In this document: positions 42,611 to 53,898 of the stretch, piece after piece
How the letters are laid out: every line of letters begins with the position of its first letter
Numbering within the stretch: the first letter of the stretch is position 1
From: Camellia lanceoleosa
Taxonomy: Eukaryota > Streptophyta > Magnoliopsida > Ericales > Theaceae
DNA length: 64,000 nt
NCBI GenBank assembly: GCA_025200525.1
Contig: CM045759.1
Coordinates: forward strand, 434,001-498,000
Reading direction: 5' to 3'
Translations under genes and position numbers: made by a program
The notes under the pieces: generated by a model
Told to the model about the DNA's origin: nothing
Databases searched by the model: none
Seen by the model: only the letters and a program-made list of their open reading frames with translations

Positions 42611-43611
42611 GAACACAACATAATGACAACTGTAATGTTTTTGACTGAAAAAATCAATATAATTAGAAATTACGATTGAGGGGTTCCGATTAAAGGTTAG
42701 AGTATGAACAATATGAAGTCCTATATATTGTATGAATAGAAACATAAGATATTTGTGAAAGTTCACAATGTTGTTTGTTGAAAAAGAGATTTAGGGTTTA
42801 AATACACGAATGAGTAGAATGCTTACGTTTTTTGCCCATTTCGATGGTTGTGTTGTCACAAATAGTCATCGAAGGTGATTTTGACGAAGATAGACCTTAC
42901 GGATGTTCAACAATGGTGATTCTATGATTTTAGCGACCGACGGCGTAGGGACAACAAAGAAGATGATGAGACGATGCAACGATGCAACAAAGACAATCTT
43001 TTGGGCGTTGAGGCGATATGAAATACGGATTTGGATTTCTAGAATGGTAGAGATACTGTGCGTGATTTCCTGCGCAAGAATAAAAAGGAAGAGAGACGGT
43101 TATTAGATTCAAAGAAACATAGGCGCGTGTTTGTTTGAGGGATTTTTTTGTCTTTTGGTATGAAATGGACCTAATGGAATATTATAAAACACTATGAGTC
43201 TTGTGGAATAACACTCTCAGATAATGGATTTACTGAAAAAGCACCCTTATAAAAAATAAAAAATATTTGTCTTTAGTAGTAATAAAAATAAAAATAAAAA
43301 TAATGGCATGGGAAGCATCAATTTCTTTCTATTACTAAATTCAATTTATTTGTTGAATCCCACAAGAGTATTGTTGAATAATTTCTCAACTAATAATTTC
43401 TATCACTACTTTCCATCTTCACTTCTCTGTTGGGCTATATACTTGCGTGAAAAGCCCCTTCATTGCTACTAAAAAAATTGAAAAATAAAAATAAAGATTG
43501 CAAGTATTGCTACTGAAAAAAATTTTTAAATAAAAATAAAAAATTCATGTATTTTTATTATCACTAATACTTTTGTTTTTAAGGGGTCAACACAATATCA
43601 CAGTGATATAT

Positions 43612-44954
43612 ATGGAGCTAATGCATGCTCTTGACTTGAGTTTTGACTCAGACAGTGACGATGAAAATATACAGTTTCTGGTGTGTGTAGCACTACATGA
43701 GTATTGTAATACTTACCTTCAACCTAGACCATGCCAAACGTCCATATTAAAAGGACATGGCTACGTATTAGAAATATTGAATGGCCATGAAACAAGGTCT
43801 AAGGAAAATTTTAGAATGGAACCAGATGTATTTATTAGTTTGTGCGAGGCACTGAAGGTATATGGTAAACTGGAACACTCACGTTATTTAACTATCCAAG
43901 AGCAATTTTGTATATTTTTGCTAACAATTAGTCACAATGAACGAAATCGTATTGTCCAAGAGCGATTCCAACATTCTGGCCAGACCATATCCAAATACTT
44001 CAACCGAGTCTTGAAGGCAGTGTGTAGGCTTGGTAAACAAGTTATAAGGCCTCCAGATTTTGATAAGGTGCTTGCAGAAATTCGACATAATCTACATTTA
44101 ATATCCTGCATTATTAAAGTCATTTGTCAAATAGGATTGTGTTGGAGCAATTAATGGTACTCACATATCTGCAAGGGTGTCTGCATCAGAGCAAATACCA
44201 TATCGGGGTAAGCATACAGTTACAACGTAAAATGTGATGTGTGTTTGCTCATTTGACATGCGATTTACGTATGTATTAGCCGGTTGGGAGGGCACTACAA
44301 ATGATTCAAGAGTGTTCATTGAAACCGTATATGATCCAGCAAATTTATTTCCAATGCCACCAACAGGTACGCATTATATGACATTTTGTTAATTTATAAT
44401 GAATATTCTTTTGCCAACCCATAATAATAGATACATACTTGTTGTACAGATAAATACTATGTTGTCGACTCGAGTTATACAAATATGCCTGGCTTTTTAT
44501 CGCTATACCGTGGTGAGAGGTACCATCTAAATGAGTTTCGTACTCAACGTCGATAACCAAGAAACAAGAAGCAAATGTTCAATTACCGACACTCCTCACT
44601 GCGCAATGTGATTGAGAGATACTTCGGTGTCTTGAAGGCTCGTTTTCCAATTTTGAGAGACATGCCTCCGTATTCAACTAAGACACAGAGATACATCTCC
44701 ATCCATGTTGTACAATATACAACTGGATAAGGATACATTATTAAAGTGACACATTGTTCGCTGAATGGGCCAATCCAGATCGTATCATTGAAGATGCTGG
44801 GCCTAGTGGAGGTGGTAGTAGCAGCTCGACACATGCAGGAAGTAGTTTTCAGCAACCAATTGACGTAGACATTAGTCAACCTCAACTACATCATATGTCT
44901 GATGTAAGGAATCAAATTGCTGGTCAAATTTGGGAATCTGTCAGAAACAATTGA
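43612..44954 (+). pseudogene. PH-1 transposase (PIF/Harbinger DDE), catalytically dead
   Basis: The N-terminal helix-turn-helix part (MELMHALDLSFDSDSDDE, then ILNGHETRSKENFRMEPDVF and ERFQHSGQTISKYFNRVLKA) is open to about 44100. After a likely intron ending 'caaatag' (44133) comes VGAINGTHISARV: the first catalytic Asp of the usual I/LDGTH box is Asn. The second Asp is kept in WEGTTNDSRVF and the Glu in LRNVIERYFGVLKARFP (44600-44650). In-frame stops occur at 44228, 44554 and 44728, with frameshifts. Both catalysis and the frame are lost. Confidence 0.8.
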
Positions 44955-45182
44955 AATATTATTTATGCGTATAATAGATTGTGGAAGATGTTTTTTTTAT
45001 GGTTTGTGGAAGAATTAAGATGTTATTATTATGGTTTGTAAGTTGTTATGAACATTACACTAATATGGTTATTAAATTTATCTATGGTTGGTATTGTATC
45101 AATATGGTTATTATGGATGCTTATTACAATGTGTATGATCCCATTGTCAAAAATAAATAAAATAAATAAATAAATAAATATC

Positions 45183-45352
45183 TTAGGCCTTAACAAACAT
45201 GTTTTTTAGTTTATGTTTTCAAAAAATTTCAAACATTTTGTTCAAACCAAACGCGTTTATTATTTATGTTTTTCTAAAAATAAACAAAAACTAGTTTATA
45301 AAATTTTTGTAAACATAAACAAAAAGCATAGACGTTACCAAACACTACCTAA
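45183..45352. mobile_element. Tourist-like MITE, copy 1
   Basis: About 165 bp between TTA and TAA: 'ggccttaacaaacatg' at the left and 'gttaccaaacactacc' at the right. The family recurs at 45979-46133 and 59005-59173. The 3-bp TTA/TAA flanks and the shared end with PH-1 point to PIF/Harbinger. Confidence 0.65.
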
Positions 45353-45462
45353 ATGATTGGCATCCGTTCATAAATTTGACCAAAACTTATAAACTTAAAA
45401 AATGAGTTTACGTTGGTTTTTAAATGGAAAACACAAGGGCAAGGGCAATATGTAAGGTAGCT

Positions 45463-45976
45463 TAACTTTTCTTGAGAATCGTTTTCTCACCTGTGTTGAT
45501 CTTAACTGGAATTCTACTACTCACACTTCTCAGATTAAGAGCGATTCAAAGGGTTGAAAAGGAATTCAATTCTACCGAACTTGAACAAACCCATCATCAT
45601 CATGATTCGACAGTCGAAGATCGCAAATGGGTCTCGATCGAATCAGATTCCGAGTCCAAAATTGAAATGGGATTGGATCCGAACCCGTTTTACGCCGAAT
45701 CGTTGGTTGAATGGGACGTGAGAGCACTAGTAGAGGTGATATACGAAGTATACGAAGGCAAAGAAGACAAACAAAATGACAACGTCTTGGAGGATAAAGA
45801 AAAGAGATACCCATCGCTGTCGTTGTACTACCCGGAGTCTGACTCGAATAGCTCGTTGGACTGCAAATTTTCGGTGATCTAAGAGTGGGAGTCGCCAGAG
45901 AGACTATGCTTCTGGTGGGACGAAGATAACAGAAATGGGTTGATTGAGATTGAACTGGATGATGGGAAAAGACTAT
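45463..45976 (+). pseudogene. Broken small gene with N-terminal membrane segment, family not named
   Basis: The ORF (ATG 45472) encodes an N-terminal hydrophobic helix (VFSPVLILTGILLLTLL), a charged, Ser/Glu/Asp-rich middle, and a stop (TAA, 45880). The same frame then continues EWESPERLCFWWDEDNRNGL, with IEIEL next, which looks like the true C-terminal part. A Tourist-like MITE then cuts it off at about 45979. GC content and codon use are host-like and unlike the AT-rich flanks. It may be a captured or relocated gene fragment. I know of plant single-pass proteins ending in a 'GLIEI' motif but cannot name this one. Confidence 0.4.
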
Positions 45977-45978
45977 GC

Positions 45979-46133
45979 TTCATGTTTTTTAGTTTATTTT
46001 TAAAAAAAAATTTAAACATTTTGTCCAAACCAAACACGTTTATAATTTATATTTTTTTAAAAATAAACAAAACCAATTTATAAAAATTTTGTAAACATAA
46101 ACTACAAACGTAAACGTTACCAAATGCTACCTT
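45979..46133. mobile_element. Tourist-like MITE, copy 2
   Basis: Same orientation and sequence family as 45183-45352 (catgttttttagtttat ... gttaccaaatgctacc), but the left tip is missing. It truncates the broken gene at 45463. Confidence 0.6.
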
Positions 46134-47555
46134 ATTTTTTTTATTTTTTTTATTTTTTCCATTCATTCATACTCCTAACCCCTCTTGTTACCACTCATCG
46201 TTCATCACCACTATCAGTCACTATTGTAAGTGACTTCATTCGACAACCACTTTCTTTTATCGACAACCATCTTTGGTCACAACTATCCACTTCCCATCAA
46301 CGGAAACCTTTAGCCATCACCTTTGGTTGCACTATTCAATTTTTGCCAGCGACAACCTTCGGTTACCGCCTTTAGTGGCCAGCCACCAACTCCAACCATC
46401 AGCAACCACCTTCTTCCCCATCACTAATGGTCAATAATCTCTTTTGACCATCATGAACCACCTCTAGCAACTATCTTTGTCAACTAATAACCACTCCTCT
46501 GGCTACCATCTTTCATATATTCTTCAGCCACTACCTTTCATCGATTATCCATTTCACTTCGTTTCATTTTTTTAAAATATGTGTACCAATATGTTTTTGT
46601 AAATAAAAATAGTAAATGTAAATTTTACCAAACCGCATCTTATATTTACAGTTAACATACTAATTATTGAAAACATTTCACTTTGCCCTCCTAAATCATT
46701 AACAATGTTACAATTGTTTGACAAAAAAATTCATTTTGCCCCTGGAACTATCACTTTAATATTTTAACCATTAATTTTAACAATTAACATTGAATTATTA
46801 AAATTAATTTGCCCTAAAATATTAACTAGATTATTATTTTTAAGAAAAATACTGCATGACCTGACTATATGTCATAATAAAAGGAGTAATTGTGGGAAAA
46901 AGAGCCCCTCTAAAGGGCTTAGTCTTAATAAAAGGTCATAGTTCAACTTTATCTAAGGAGGAGTTGAATTAGAAAGCAAACAATTGGAGCTTTACAAGGA
47001 TGGGAAGACTAACTCCCATATATACTAATCTAATAACTAACAATTGACTTTCGCCAATAAAAAAAACAAACTTCAATGTCAGCTTAGGTTTTAGGGAAAA
47101 CAAACAAAAATAAAAGAAATGTAAGTTAAATTCAAGAGAAGATAGTAAACAAAAATAAAAGAAAAATTAGACAAATGGTTGTTTTGGGAAGATGATTAAA
47201 TATTGGTATTTTGGTTTTTTTTGAAAAAAAAGTGTAAAAAATGTGAGAGATAATGTGATCCAAAATGGATTAAAAGTTAAAAGATGACTTTTAACCATCT
47301 TCCCAAAATAGTCCAAAATTATAGAGGTTTCTAAATAAATAAGATAATTAAAAAAAACATTGTCTTTCCTTATAACTAATCGAGAAAATTGATGATGATG
47401 ATAAATCCACTCTAGCAATTATTTAAGGCATTAAGTTTAATGGATATTTTTTATTGGTGAGAAGTTCACCATTTATGAAATAATTTGGTGAGAAATCTTT
47501 TTATTTGTTTTGAAAGATATTTTGTTTTTAATTTTACCCCTTAATTTATTTGTGA
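46134..47555. other. Intergenic DNA, no gene supported
   Basis: Positions 46180-46560 are a degenerate array of 'caaccatctttggtca'-type words giving a spurious ORF. The rest is AT-rich. Confidence 0.5.
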
Positions 47556-48005
47556 CCATTTTTTTTATCTGTTAACTTTTTTTGACTATCTGTTCAAATT
47601 TATTTCTATCTGTTTAAATTTTTTTCTATCTATTCAAATTTATACCTATCTATTTAAATTATTTTTTTATTTGTTTAATTTTGTAGGTTTGTGTTCAATT
47701 TTTTTTCCTTTATCTATTCTAATTTATATCCACATGTTCAAAATTTTCAGCTATCTATTCAAATTTTTGAACTATATCTTTTTATCTGTTTAATTTTGTA
47801 ACTATCTGTTTAATTTTTTTTTCATTTTTTTATTTATTGAAATACCTAGCCAAACTAAATTCTATCTGTTGAAATATAGAGCCAAATTAACCTTGTTGCA
47901 ATACCAATCCCTTATCTGTTCAAATTTTGAGCAGATTTATTATTTTATCTACTCAAATCCTATTATTTGTTGAAAATTTGAACACATCTATCCTATCTGT
48001 TTAAT
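47556..48005. repeat. Irregular array of 'tatctgttTAAATT' words
   Basis: More than fifteen copies of 'tatctgttcaaattt' and close variants lie at 15-35-base spacing over 450 bp. The word is not palindromic and there is no coding frame. Confidence 0.7.
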
Positions 48006-48825
48006 AGATTTGTTTCTTCACATCATCATTAGCAATAACAACAACAATAAAAAAGAAAAAAAAAGGATAATCAAAACACAACTAGCCACATGATTATTAT
48101 TATTATTTTTTTGAAAGTCATTATCTATTAAAATCAACAACCACCACCACCACCACATCTCACCATCTCTTTCCTCTCATCTCCTAACACATCTATCTTC
48201 CCTTACCTCAGATCTAAGATCAATAGCTTTAACAACTACTAACAAGGTTACTATAATAGTTTAAGAAATTATATATGGGGTTTTATTTAGGGTTTTTATA
48301 TGGAAATCAAATGAATGAATTAAAGATCTAGATATATAAATACCTGCAAAGACAAGTAAAGAAAAGAACACTCTCAAAGTTGCTTGACGGTCTCATCATC
48401 TTCACAACTACCGAACCCAATCATAGTTCTCTCACATTTGCTGTTGTCGTTAGTCAATTCCAATAGCTTACAGACCCAACCGCTCTTCTAGATCTCTATC
48501 TATCTCTCAATCCACTTCGTATGCCCAAACCATCTCCACTTCACCAGAACTATCACCATCACGCCGGTGTTGAAGTAGCAAGGGTTTCAACCGGTGAATG
48601 TGCCAGATGATGCAGTCGAAGATGGAACAAACAGCGCCAGAGTCGGATAGAATGGAGAAGTTGATGGCAATGATGTAGGCCTAGATTGTGAAGGTGGTGG
48701 TTTGATTCAGATTCTAGTAGTGGGAGAAGAGAGAGAGAGAGAGAGATGGGGGTAATAGCGAGACAATGGTAGTGATCTGCGTTAGAGGCGATGGAAGCGA
48801 TTGGCGGCGTTGACAAGAAGATGAA
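48006..48825. other. Intergenic DNA flanking the second PIF/Harbinger element
   Basis: Holds an (ACC)n run near 48131 and a (GA)n run near 48730. The flank continues at 53405 on the other side of the element. No gene is supported. Confidence 0.5.
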
Positions 48826-49571
48826 CACTATGTTTGGGAATCTATGAGAGAAAAGAAAAGAAAAGAAATGATTACTTAAGTTATAAAAGAAAAGAAAACA
48901 AGGAAATTATTGTGATTTCTCTCATTCTTGTTTGGTTAGATTTTATAAGAGAAAATAAAAGAAACTATTTTATGTTATATTTCTAAAATAACCTTTTTAT
49001 ATTTTGTCACTATATAACAGCATCTCCAACCCTCACTTTTTTTTTTCCATTCAATTTTGAGAAAATTTTTAGTTAAAAGTTTAATCTAATATGAAACAGT
49101 CTAATCATTGCTCTTTATTTTTCACCAAATATATTTCAAAAATTTCAAAGTTCACCTGTCGTGACTAATATTTTTTCATAGGTGCATGACCCTAGTGATT
49201 CAAACTTCTGATATCATGACAAAAAAATTCAACAAATGCATGACCAATATTTTTTGTTATTACAAGTTAGCTTCGTGAAGACCTCTAGTGCAAAGTGACT
49301 CAATACATTTGTGTGGGAATAAAAAGTCCACAACATCCTAAGACCAATCAAGCAAATAGCACGAAATTGAGTCAAGAAAAATGGGTGTTAAAGTAAGGAA
49401 TTTATTATCCACAAAAGATCCAAAAACAGTTAAAAATCATCCACAAAAGATCCAAAATAAGTTCAAAGTCATCCACAAAAGGCACCACATCCTAAACGGA
49501 GTCAAGTATAAAATACGATAGGCATCTCTAATGTCCCCTTCAAAGAAAGTACAATCCCGTCTATAGAAGAG

Positions 49572-50593
49572 TTACCAACGATTCTTAAAGTCATACATCA
49601 TGCTCTCTAAAGTTTCCTTGCGATACTCCACTGGGCAACCAAGGAATTGCATCATCCTCTCAAATTTCTTGGTAAGAAAAAGGTATGCCTCAGTGTATAA
49701 GTATGGCACAATTCCAATTTCTTCTAATGCTATGCAACTCTCCTCTTGGACAACATCTTTGGGATTTCTCCATAGAAGCATTTCCCTATCTTATAGCTGA
49801 TGCGATATCCTGCAATGCTGCCTTCAGTATGTCAACGTCCTTCTCACCATCATTTGAGAGCCTTCTTTTCTTTGCCTTCGAAGATGTTCCACTTTCAGGA
49901 GATAGTACAACATCTTCATCCACAAGATTAAAGCATTCCAAGTTTGCTTCATTTTGGTGCACCAGTTCATCAATGGCTTCAATTCTATCTACATGATCAT
50001 TATTTGATGAGTTGGCCCATCGTCGTACTTTTTCCTTAGTAGTTTCAGCACTTACACCAGTTGCCCTATCCTTTCCATAGATCTCAGGTAGCTTTTCATA
50101 GTTGCCAATTGGTGTATATTTCCATTTCTCAGCATGTGGTTTCACCTTCTACCAAAAAAAAAAAAACAAAATAGAAAAGTTATAGTTAAATATAAGTTAT
50201 GTTTTTCTAATTTTTTTAAAAATCAACATAAGCTGAATTTAATTGAGATACCTCAATCAATGCCTCCCAAACTTCAGGTTCAACAGTGAACATCCTTGTA
50301 ACCGGGCTCCAAGCAAAACCACTAGTATGTCTGAATAAATCATAGCACTCAGCAAAATGCTATTTGATAGTTTTTAGCCTATTCTTGACTTTGGCCTTAT
50401 CTAAGTCCAAGTTGTATATCTTACGTAATTCCTTTACTATTATATCATATGCTGAAGTAGTGAAAGTTCCATTGACCCTATTTCCTTCAATATGTTGGTG
50501 ATACAATGCATCAATCAATGCATCATCTATTTGATTTGTCCATGAAAGTTTTTCTCTCTTAGAATTTTCGGACTTCTGTGTTTTTTTACCCAT
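49572..50593 (-). pseudogene. PH-2 ORF1: Myb/SANT-like DNA-binding protein, mildly broken
   Basis: Starts MGKKTQKSENSKREKLSWTN with the SANT-like block LIDALYHQHIEGNRVNGTFT and VKNRLKTIK. A TAG follows (50359-50357), then FAECYDLFRHTSGFAWSP and VEPEVWEALIE. An intron at about 50147-50252 leads into 50145-49786 (NYEKLPEIYGKDRATG, acidic linker, AKKRRLS), then a frameshift near 49790. The C-terminal block IGIVPYLYTEAYLFLTKKFE and FLGCPVEYRKETL closes it. One stop and one frameshift separate it from an intact gene. The N-terminal part probably binds element DNA and recruits the transposase, as known for this superfamily. Confidence 0.7.
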
Positions 50594-50889
50594 TTATAAA
50601 ATCTACATCAAAATAAACTCAAAGTAACATCATAGATCCCTATAATGTCATCACAATAGCAAGGTTATGGATACATCCGAATCTACAACAAAATAAATTC
50701 AAAGTAACATCATAAACCACAATAATGTCATTACAATAACAAAGTTATGGATACATCCGATCCAATGTTCAAGTACTTATCACATAAAATCAAGATGGCC
50801 AGCAAACATGTAAAAATTAAAATAACACTTTTGTTAGCAACATAATTAGACCACATTGTAGCTGCTATCACATTTTTAATGAGTTCCCC

Positions 50890-52173
50890 TTATTTTGCAT
50901 CCTCATTGGTATCCCTTGGTGCACGAGTTGTTTCTTGAGTTTGACATTGATTTTCAATCTCTTTGTCTAATTCAAAAATAAGTTTTTCATCTGGATCTAC
51001 ATCCATTAAAAAGTTATGTAAGATACAACATGCTATTACGATATCTGATTGTGTGTTAACTGAGTAAGTAGGCTCAGCTATGCTTGTTATGATGGGAAAT
51101 CGTTTCTTTAGCATACCAAAAGATCTCTCAATGGCATTGCGTAAAGAAGCATGTCGGTGGTTAAACAACTCTTGAGCATTTTCTGGTGGATGGTTGGAAT
51201 ACTCTTTCAAGTGATAACGCACACCTTTGTAAGGAGGGATAATGGCACTCCTTAACATATACCCCGCATCAACAAGATAAAATTTGCCTATTTAAAACAA
51301 AACACGCCACTATATTAACCCCTAAATCTATATAATTTAACAAAGTTTTGGATTATCTAAGCATGAATTACCCTTGGGTATTTTTAGTTTATCTTCTCTA
51401 GTGAGTGCATTTTTAACGATCCTTGAGTCAGATGCAGTCCCCTCCCATCCAGGTAAAACATAAGTGAATTTTAAGTCAAATGAACATCCAGGCAATACAT
51501 TTTGTGTAGGGTAACCTTTTCTACCACAATATCTTGACGCATCCTTGCTAGTTACTTTAACACGAACATGTGTTCCATCAAGTGCTCCAATACAATCCTA
51601 ACATAAATGTATCATGTGGCAGTTTTATATAGAAATAAAACTAAAAATGTAAAGCGAAATGTAATATGGAATTTTTACCTTAAAATATGAATGAAACCTA
51701 TTATTATTGAGTATTTTTGGAGAGACTTCTGATCCATTAGGTTGGCAAAGAAATTGATCTTCCAATGATATAAGAGCTCTAAAAAAACTATGAAAATGTC
51801 GACTTACAGTCTCATCGGAGCGACGAAAGAAAAATGAAACATTTCTATTTGTCACGCTGTGTGACAAAATGTAAAGACATTTTGCAACTTGTTCCTTAAT
51901 TATTGCACGTTTTGTAGGTTTCAGACCACCATTTCTTTTAAGTATATGACACAAATCTTGAAATGCTTGGGGCCCCATACGGGTGATATTACGACAATTC
52001 TTAATACATTTAAGTTGTGTCATTAGTTCAATCCTCACTTTTTCTCTCTTCATGTAATTAATAGGATGGTCCACGTACTTCATAAGGTGATATTTTCTCT
52101 GTATATACCAATATACCACATGGCAAACAACTTGAACAATAGCTAACTTTTGCCTTCTATCCCATATAATCAA
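50890..52173 (-). CDS. PH-2 transposase (PIF/Harbinger, HARBI1/ALP1-like), apparently intact
   Basis: Three exons on the minus strand, 52173-51679, 51597-51372 and 51287-50890, have GT-AG borders and matching phases. They total 372 residues plus stop with no internal stop. The N-terminal helical region has NCRNITRMGPQAFQDLC and SFFFRRSDETVSRHFHSF. The catalytic triad is complete: Asp in GALDGTHVRV, Asp in WEGTASDSRIV and Glu in RNAIERSFGMLKKRFP. LVDAGYMLRSAIIPPYKGVR and DIVIACCILHNFL match the family. The length is a little short of the usual 390-450, so the true start could lie further upstream past 52173, where the DNA reads RAKKGLDYMG-like in another frame. Its partner ORF1 is broken, so mobility would need ORF1 in trans. 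Confidence 0.75.
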
Positions 52174-52639
52174 GCCCTTTCTTAGCTCTTTGTCTTGCTG
52201 ATCCGTTTATCCTATTTTTTTTTTTTATTAAAATAAATCAGTATACTATACACATCTAAAACATTAATCATTATGAATAAACAATTAACCATTTTTATCA
52301 AGTGCTTAGCGAGTTACAATTGTATTGTTTTTAATTTTAATTAAAATAAATTAGTATACTAAACATCAAAACATCAATCAAATTTTTATTTTTTTTATTT
52401 CACACTATTCACATGATAAACAAGCCAATCAACCCATATATCTATTCTATTATTAAAGCCAACACAACAGTTGTTGTGGCTTTGTCACTATGTTCTTGAT
52501 TTCCACAGAATTTATGCATGTGCATAATAGAAGGTTTATAGATTGAATAGGGGTCACGACACGCAAAATGCAAAGAGATGAAGGAAATTTGTGAAAGATA
52601 CAAGAAAAATGCAACCAACAATTTGAGAGCACGAAAAAA

Positions 52640-53010
52640 GAATACATATATAATTTTGTATGGTAAATAATATATATATACATAACAGAATACATATATA
52701 ACAAAATATATATACATATTCTAAGATTTCTTGAATGATAAATAGTATATATATGCACACACGTATATATATATACATAACATAATACATATATTTTTCG
52801 AGTTTTCAATAATATATATATACACATACCTATACACATATAGAGTCTGAACAACAAAATTAGGGCTAGCTTTTTTTTCTTATATATAACAGAATATATA
52901 TATTTTGTTCTTATGAGGAATAGTATATATATTATGCATAATAGTACATATTATCAAGAATAGCTTTTCTTATGCGTAATAGTATATATATATATATATT
53001 ACATATATAC
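52640..53010. repeat. TA-rich minisatellite in the PH-2 5' region
   Basis: 'tatatatatacataacagaatacatatat' type words repeat with several pure (TA)n runs. Confidence 0.7.
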
Positions 53011-53898
53011 ATAACATAATCAAAAATGAAAATAGCAAAGATGATTACCTGCACGGCAAATAAGAGCCAGAAGAAAGCGGAGAGAGAACTAGAGAAGTGG
53101 AGAGTCAAAAACGTTGCGCTGGATATGAAAAGCCCTTGAGGACATGAATACCAATCATTTTATTTCTTTTATTTTTACAGGGGTAAAATTGGTATTATAA
53201 AAATATAAGAATATGTTGGTTTATTTTCTCTCTCAATCTCCCTACTTTTGGGAAGATTAAAAATGAGAGTTATAAGAGAAACAAGATTCTCTCCGTTTTT
53301 CTTCATTTCTCTCCACTTAAATTATCCAAATAAGTAAGAGAAATACAAATCTCTCCATTTCATTTCATTTCTCTCAAAATCACTCAATCCAAACGTAGTG
53401 GAAGAGAGAGAGAGGGGGGCTGTTAGGGTTTTTGGTTTGGAAACAATATATATACACAGAGGGTAGTTTGGTCATTTCACTTGAGTATGTCCTTATAGAC
53501 AGAAAAGTTTAGTGCGTGGATTTTTGACCAAAGAAAATTCAAATTTAGATTTTTTGCTCGAGCGTCCTAACTAATATGGGTTAAGGATGTGTAACATATA
53601 TCCCTTATAACTAAAAAAAATAATGTAATTACATACTTTCTAAGTTATAATTAAAAAAAAATATTATAATTAAACATAACATAAGATATTACTAAAACTC
53701 TTATGAATTATAACTAAAATAATATCATAATTAAAAAAAATTAATTATAATTTAAAAAAATGACATAACTAACCATATACATGATATAACCTTTCAAAGC
53801 TGTATATATTACTAGAATTTTCCTTTATTTATTTATTTATTTTTGTTTGTGAAGGTCATTTTGTGGTAATTTGAGTGTGTTGCACCCGGTACAACATT

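Larger units (their letters stand above)
33263..43246 (+). mobile_element. Kaonashi-like MULE, about 10 kb, inserted into PH-1
   Basis: The ends start GGG/CCC and are inverted: GGGATTTTTATTGATAAATC on the left, the inverse of GATTTACTGAAAAAGCACCC on the right. The 8-bp direct repeat ttataaaa flanks it (33255-33262 and 43247-43254). Inside are a plus-strand Mutator transposase (34542-37177), a minus-strand gene ending in an Ulp1-like C48 protease (41581-38270), a 116-bp tandem repeat near the left end, and dozens of TGTGAA-NN-TTCACA motifs in the non-coding parts. MULEs that carry Ulp1-like genes are known in Arabidopsis (Kaonashi) and melon. Both genes here are broken. Confidence 0.75.
29391..45351 (+). 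mobile_element. PIF/Harbinger element PH-1, dead, split by a 10-kb MULE
   Basis: The two PIF/Harbinger genes, a Myb/SANT-like ORF1 (31424-32473) and a DDE transposase (43612-44954), lie in the same orientation on either side of the MULE. The proposed ends are inverted: 'ggtctgtttggtaac' at 29391 and 'gttaccaaacactacc' ending at 45351, with similar subterminal DNA ('tttacaaaaatttta'). The right end is also the end of a Tourist-like MITE family, so the exact outer borders are uncertain. Positions 29590-31400 are T-rich and CT-rich filler with no gene. Confidence 0.55.
48826..53401 (-). mobile_element. PIF/Harbinger element PH-2, structurally complete
   Basis: A 4,576-bp element with inverted ends 'cactatgtttgggaatctatgagag' type on the left against the inverse of 'ctctcaaaatcactcaatccaaacgtagtg' on the right. 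The 3-bp direct repeat gaa occurs at 48823-48825 and 53402-53404. It carries both PIF/Harbinger genes on the minus strand. The tips happen to spell CACTA, but the coding content is Harbinger. Positions 52640-53010 are (TA)-rich minisatellite in its 5' region. Confidence 0.75.

Noticed and set aside
48826..53401. CACTA (En/Spm) transposon because the tips read CACTA with a 3-bp duplication
   Set aside because: The genes inside are a PIF/Harbinger transposase and Myb-like ORF1. No TNPD-like protein or subterminal TYR repeats are seen.
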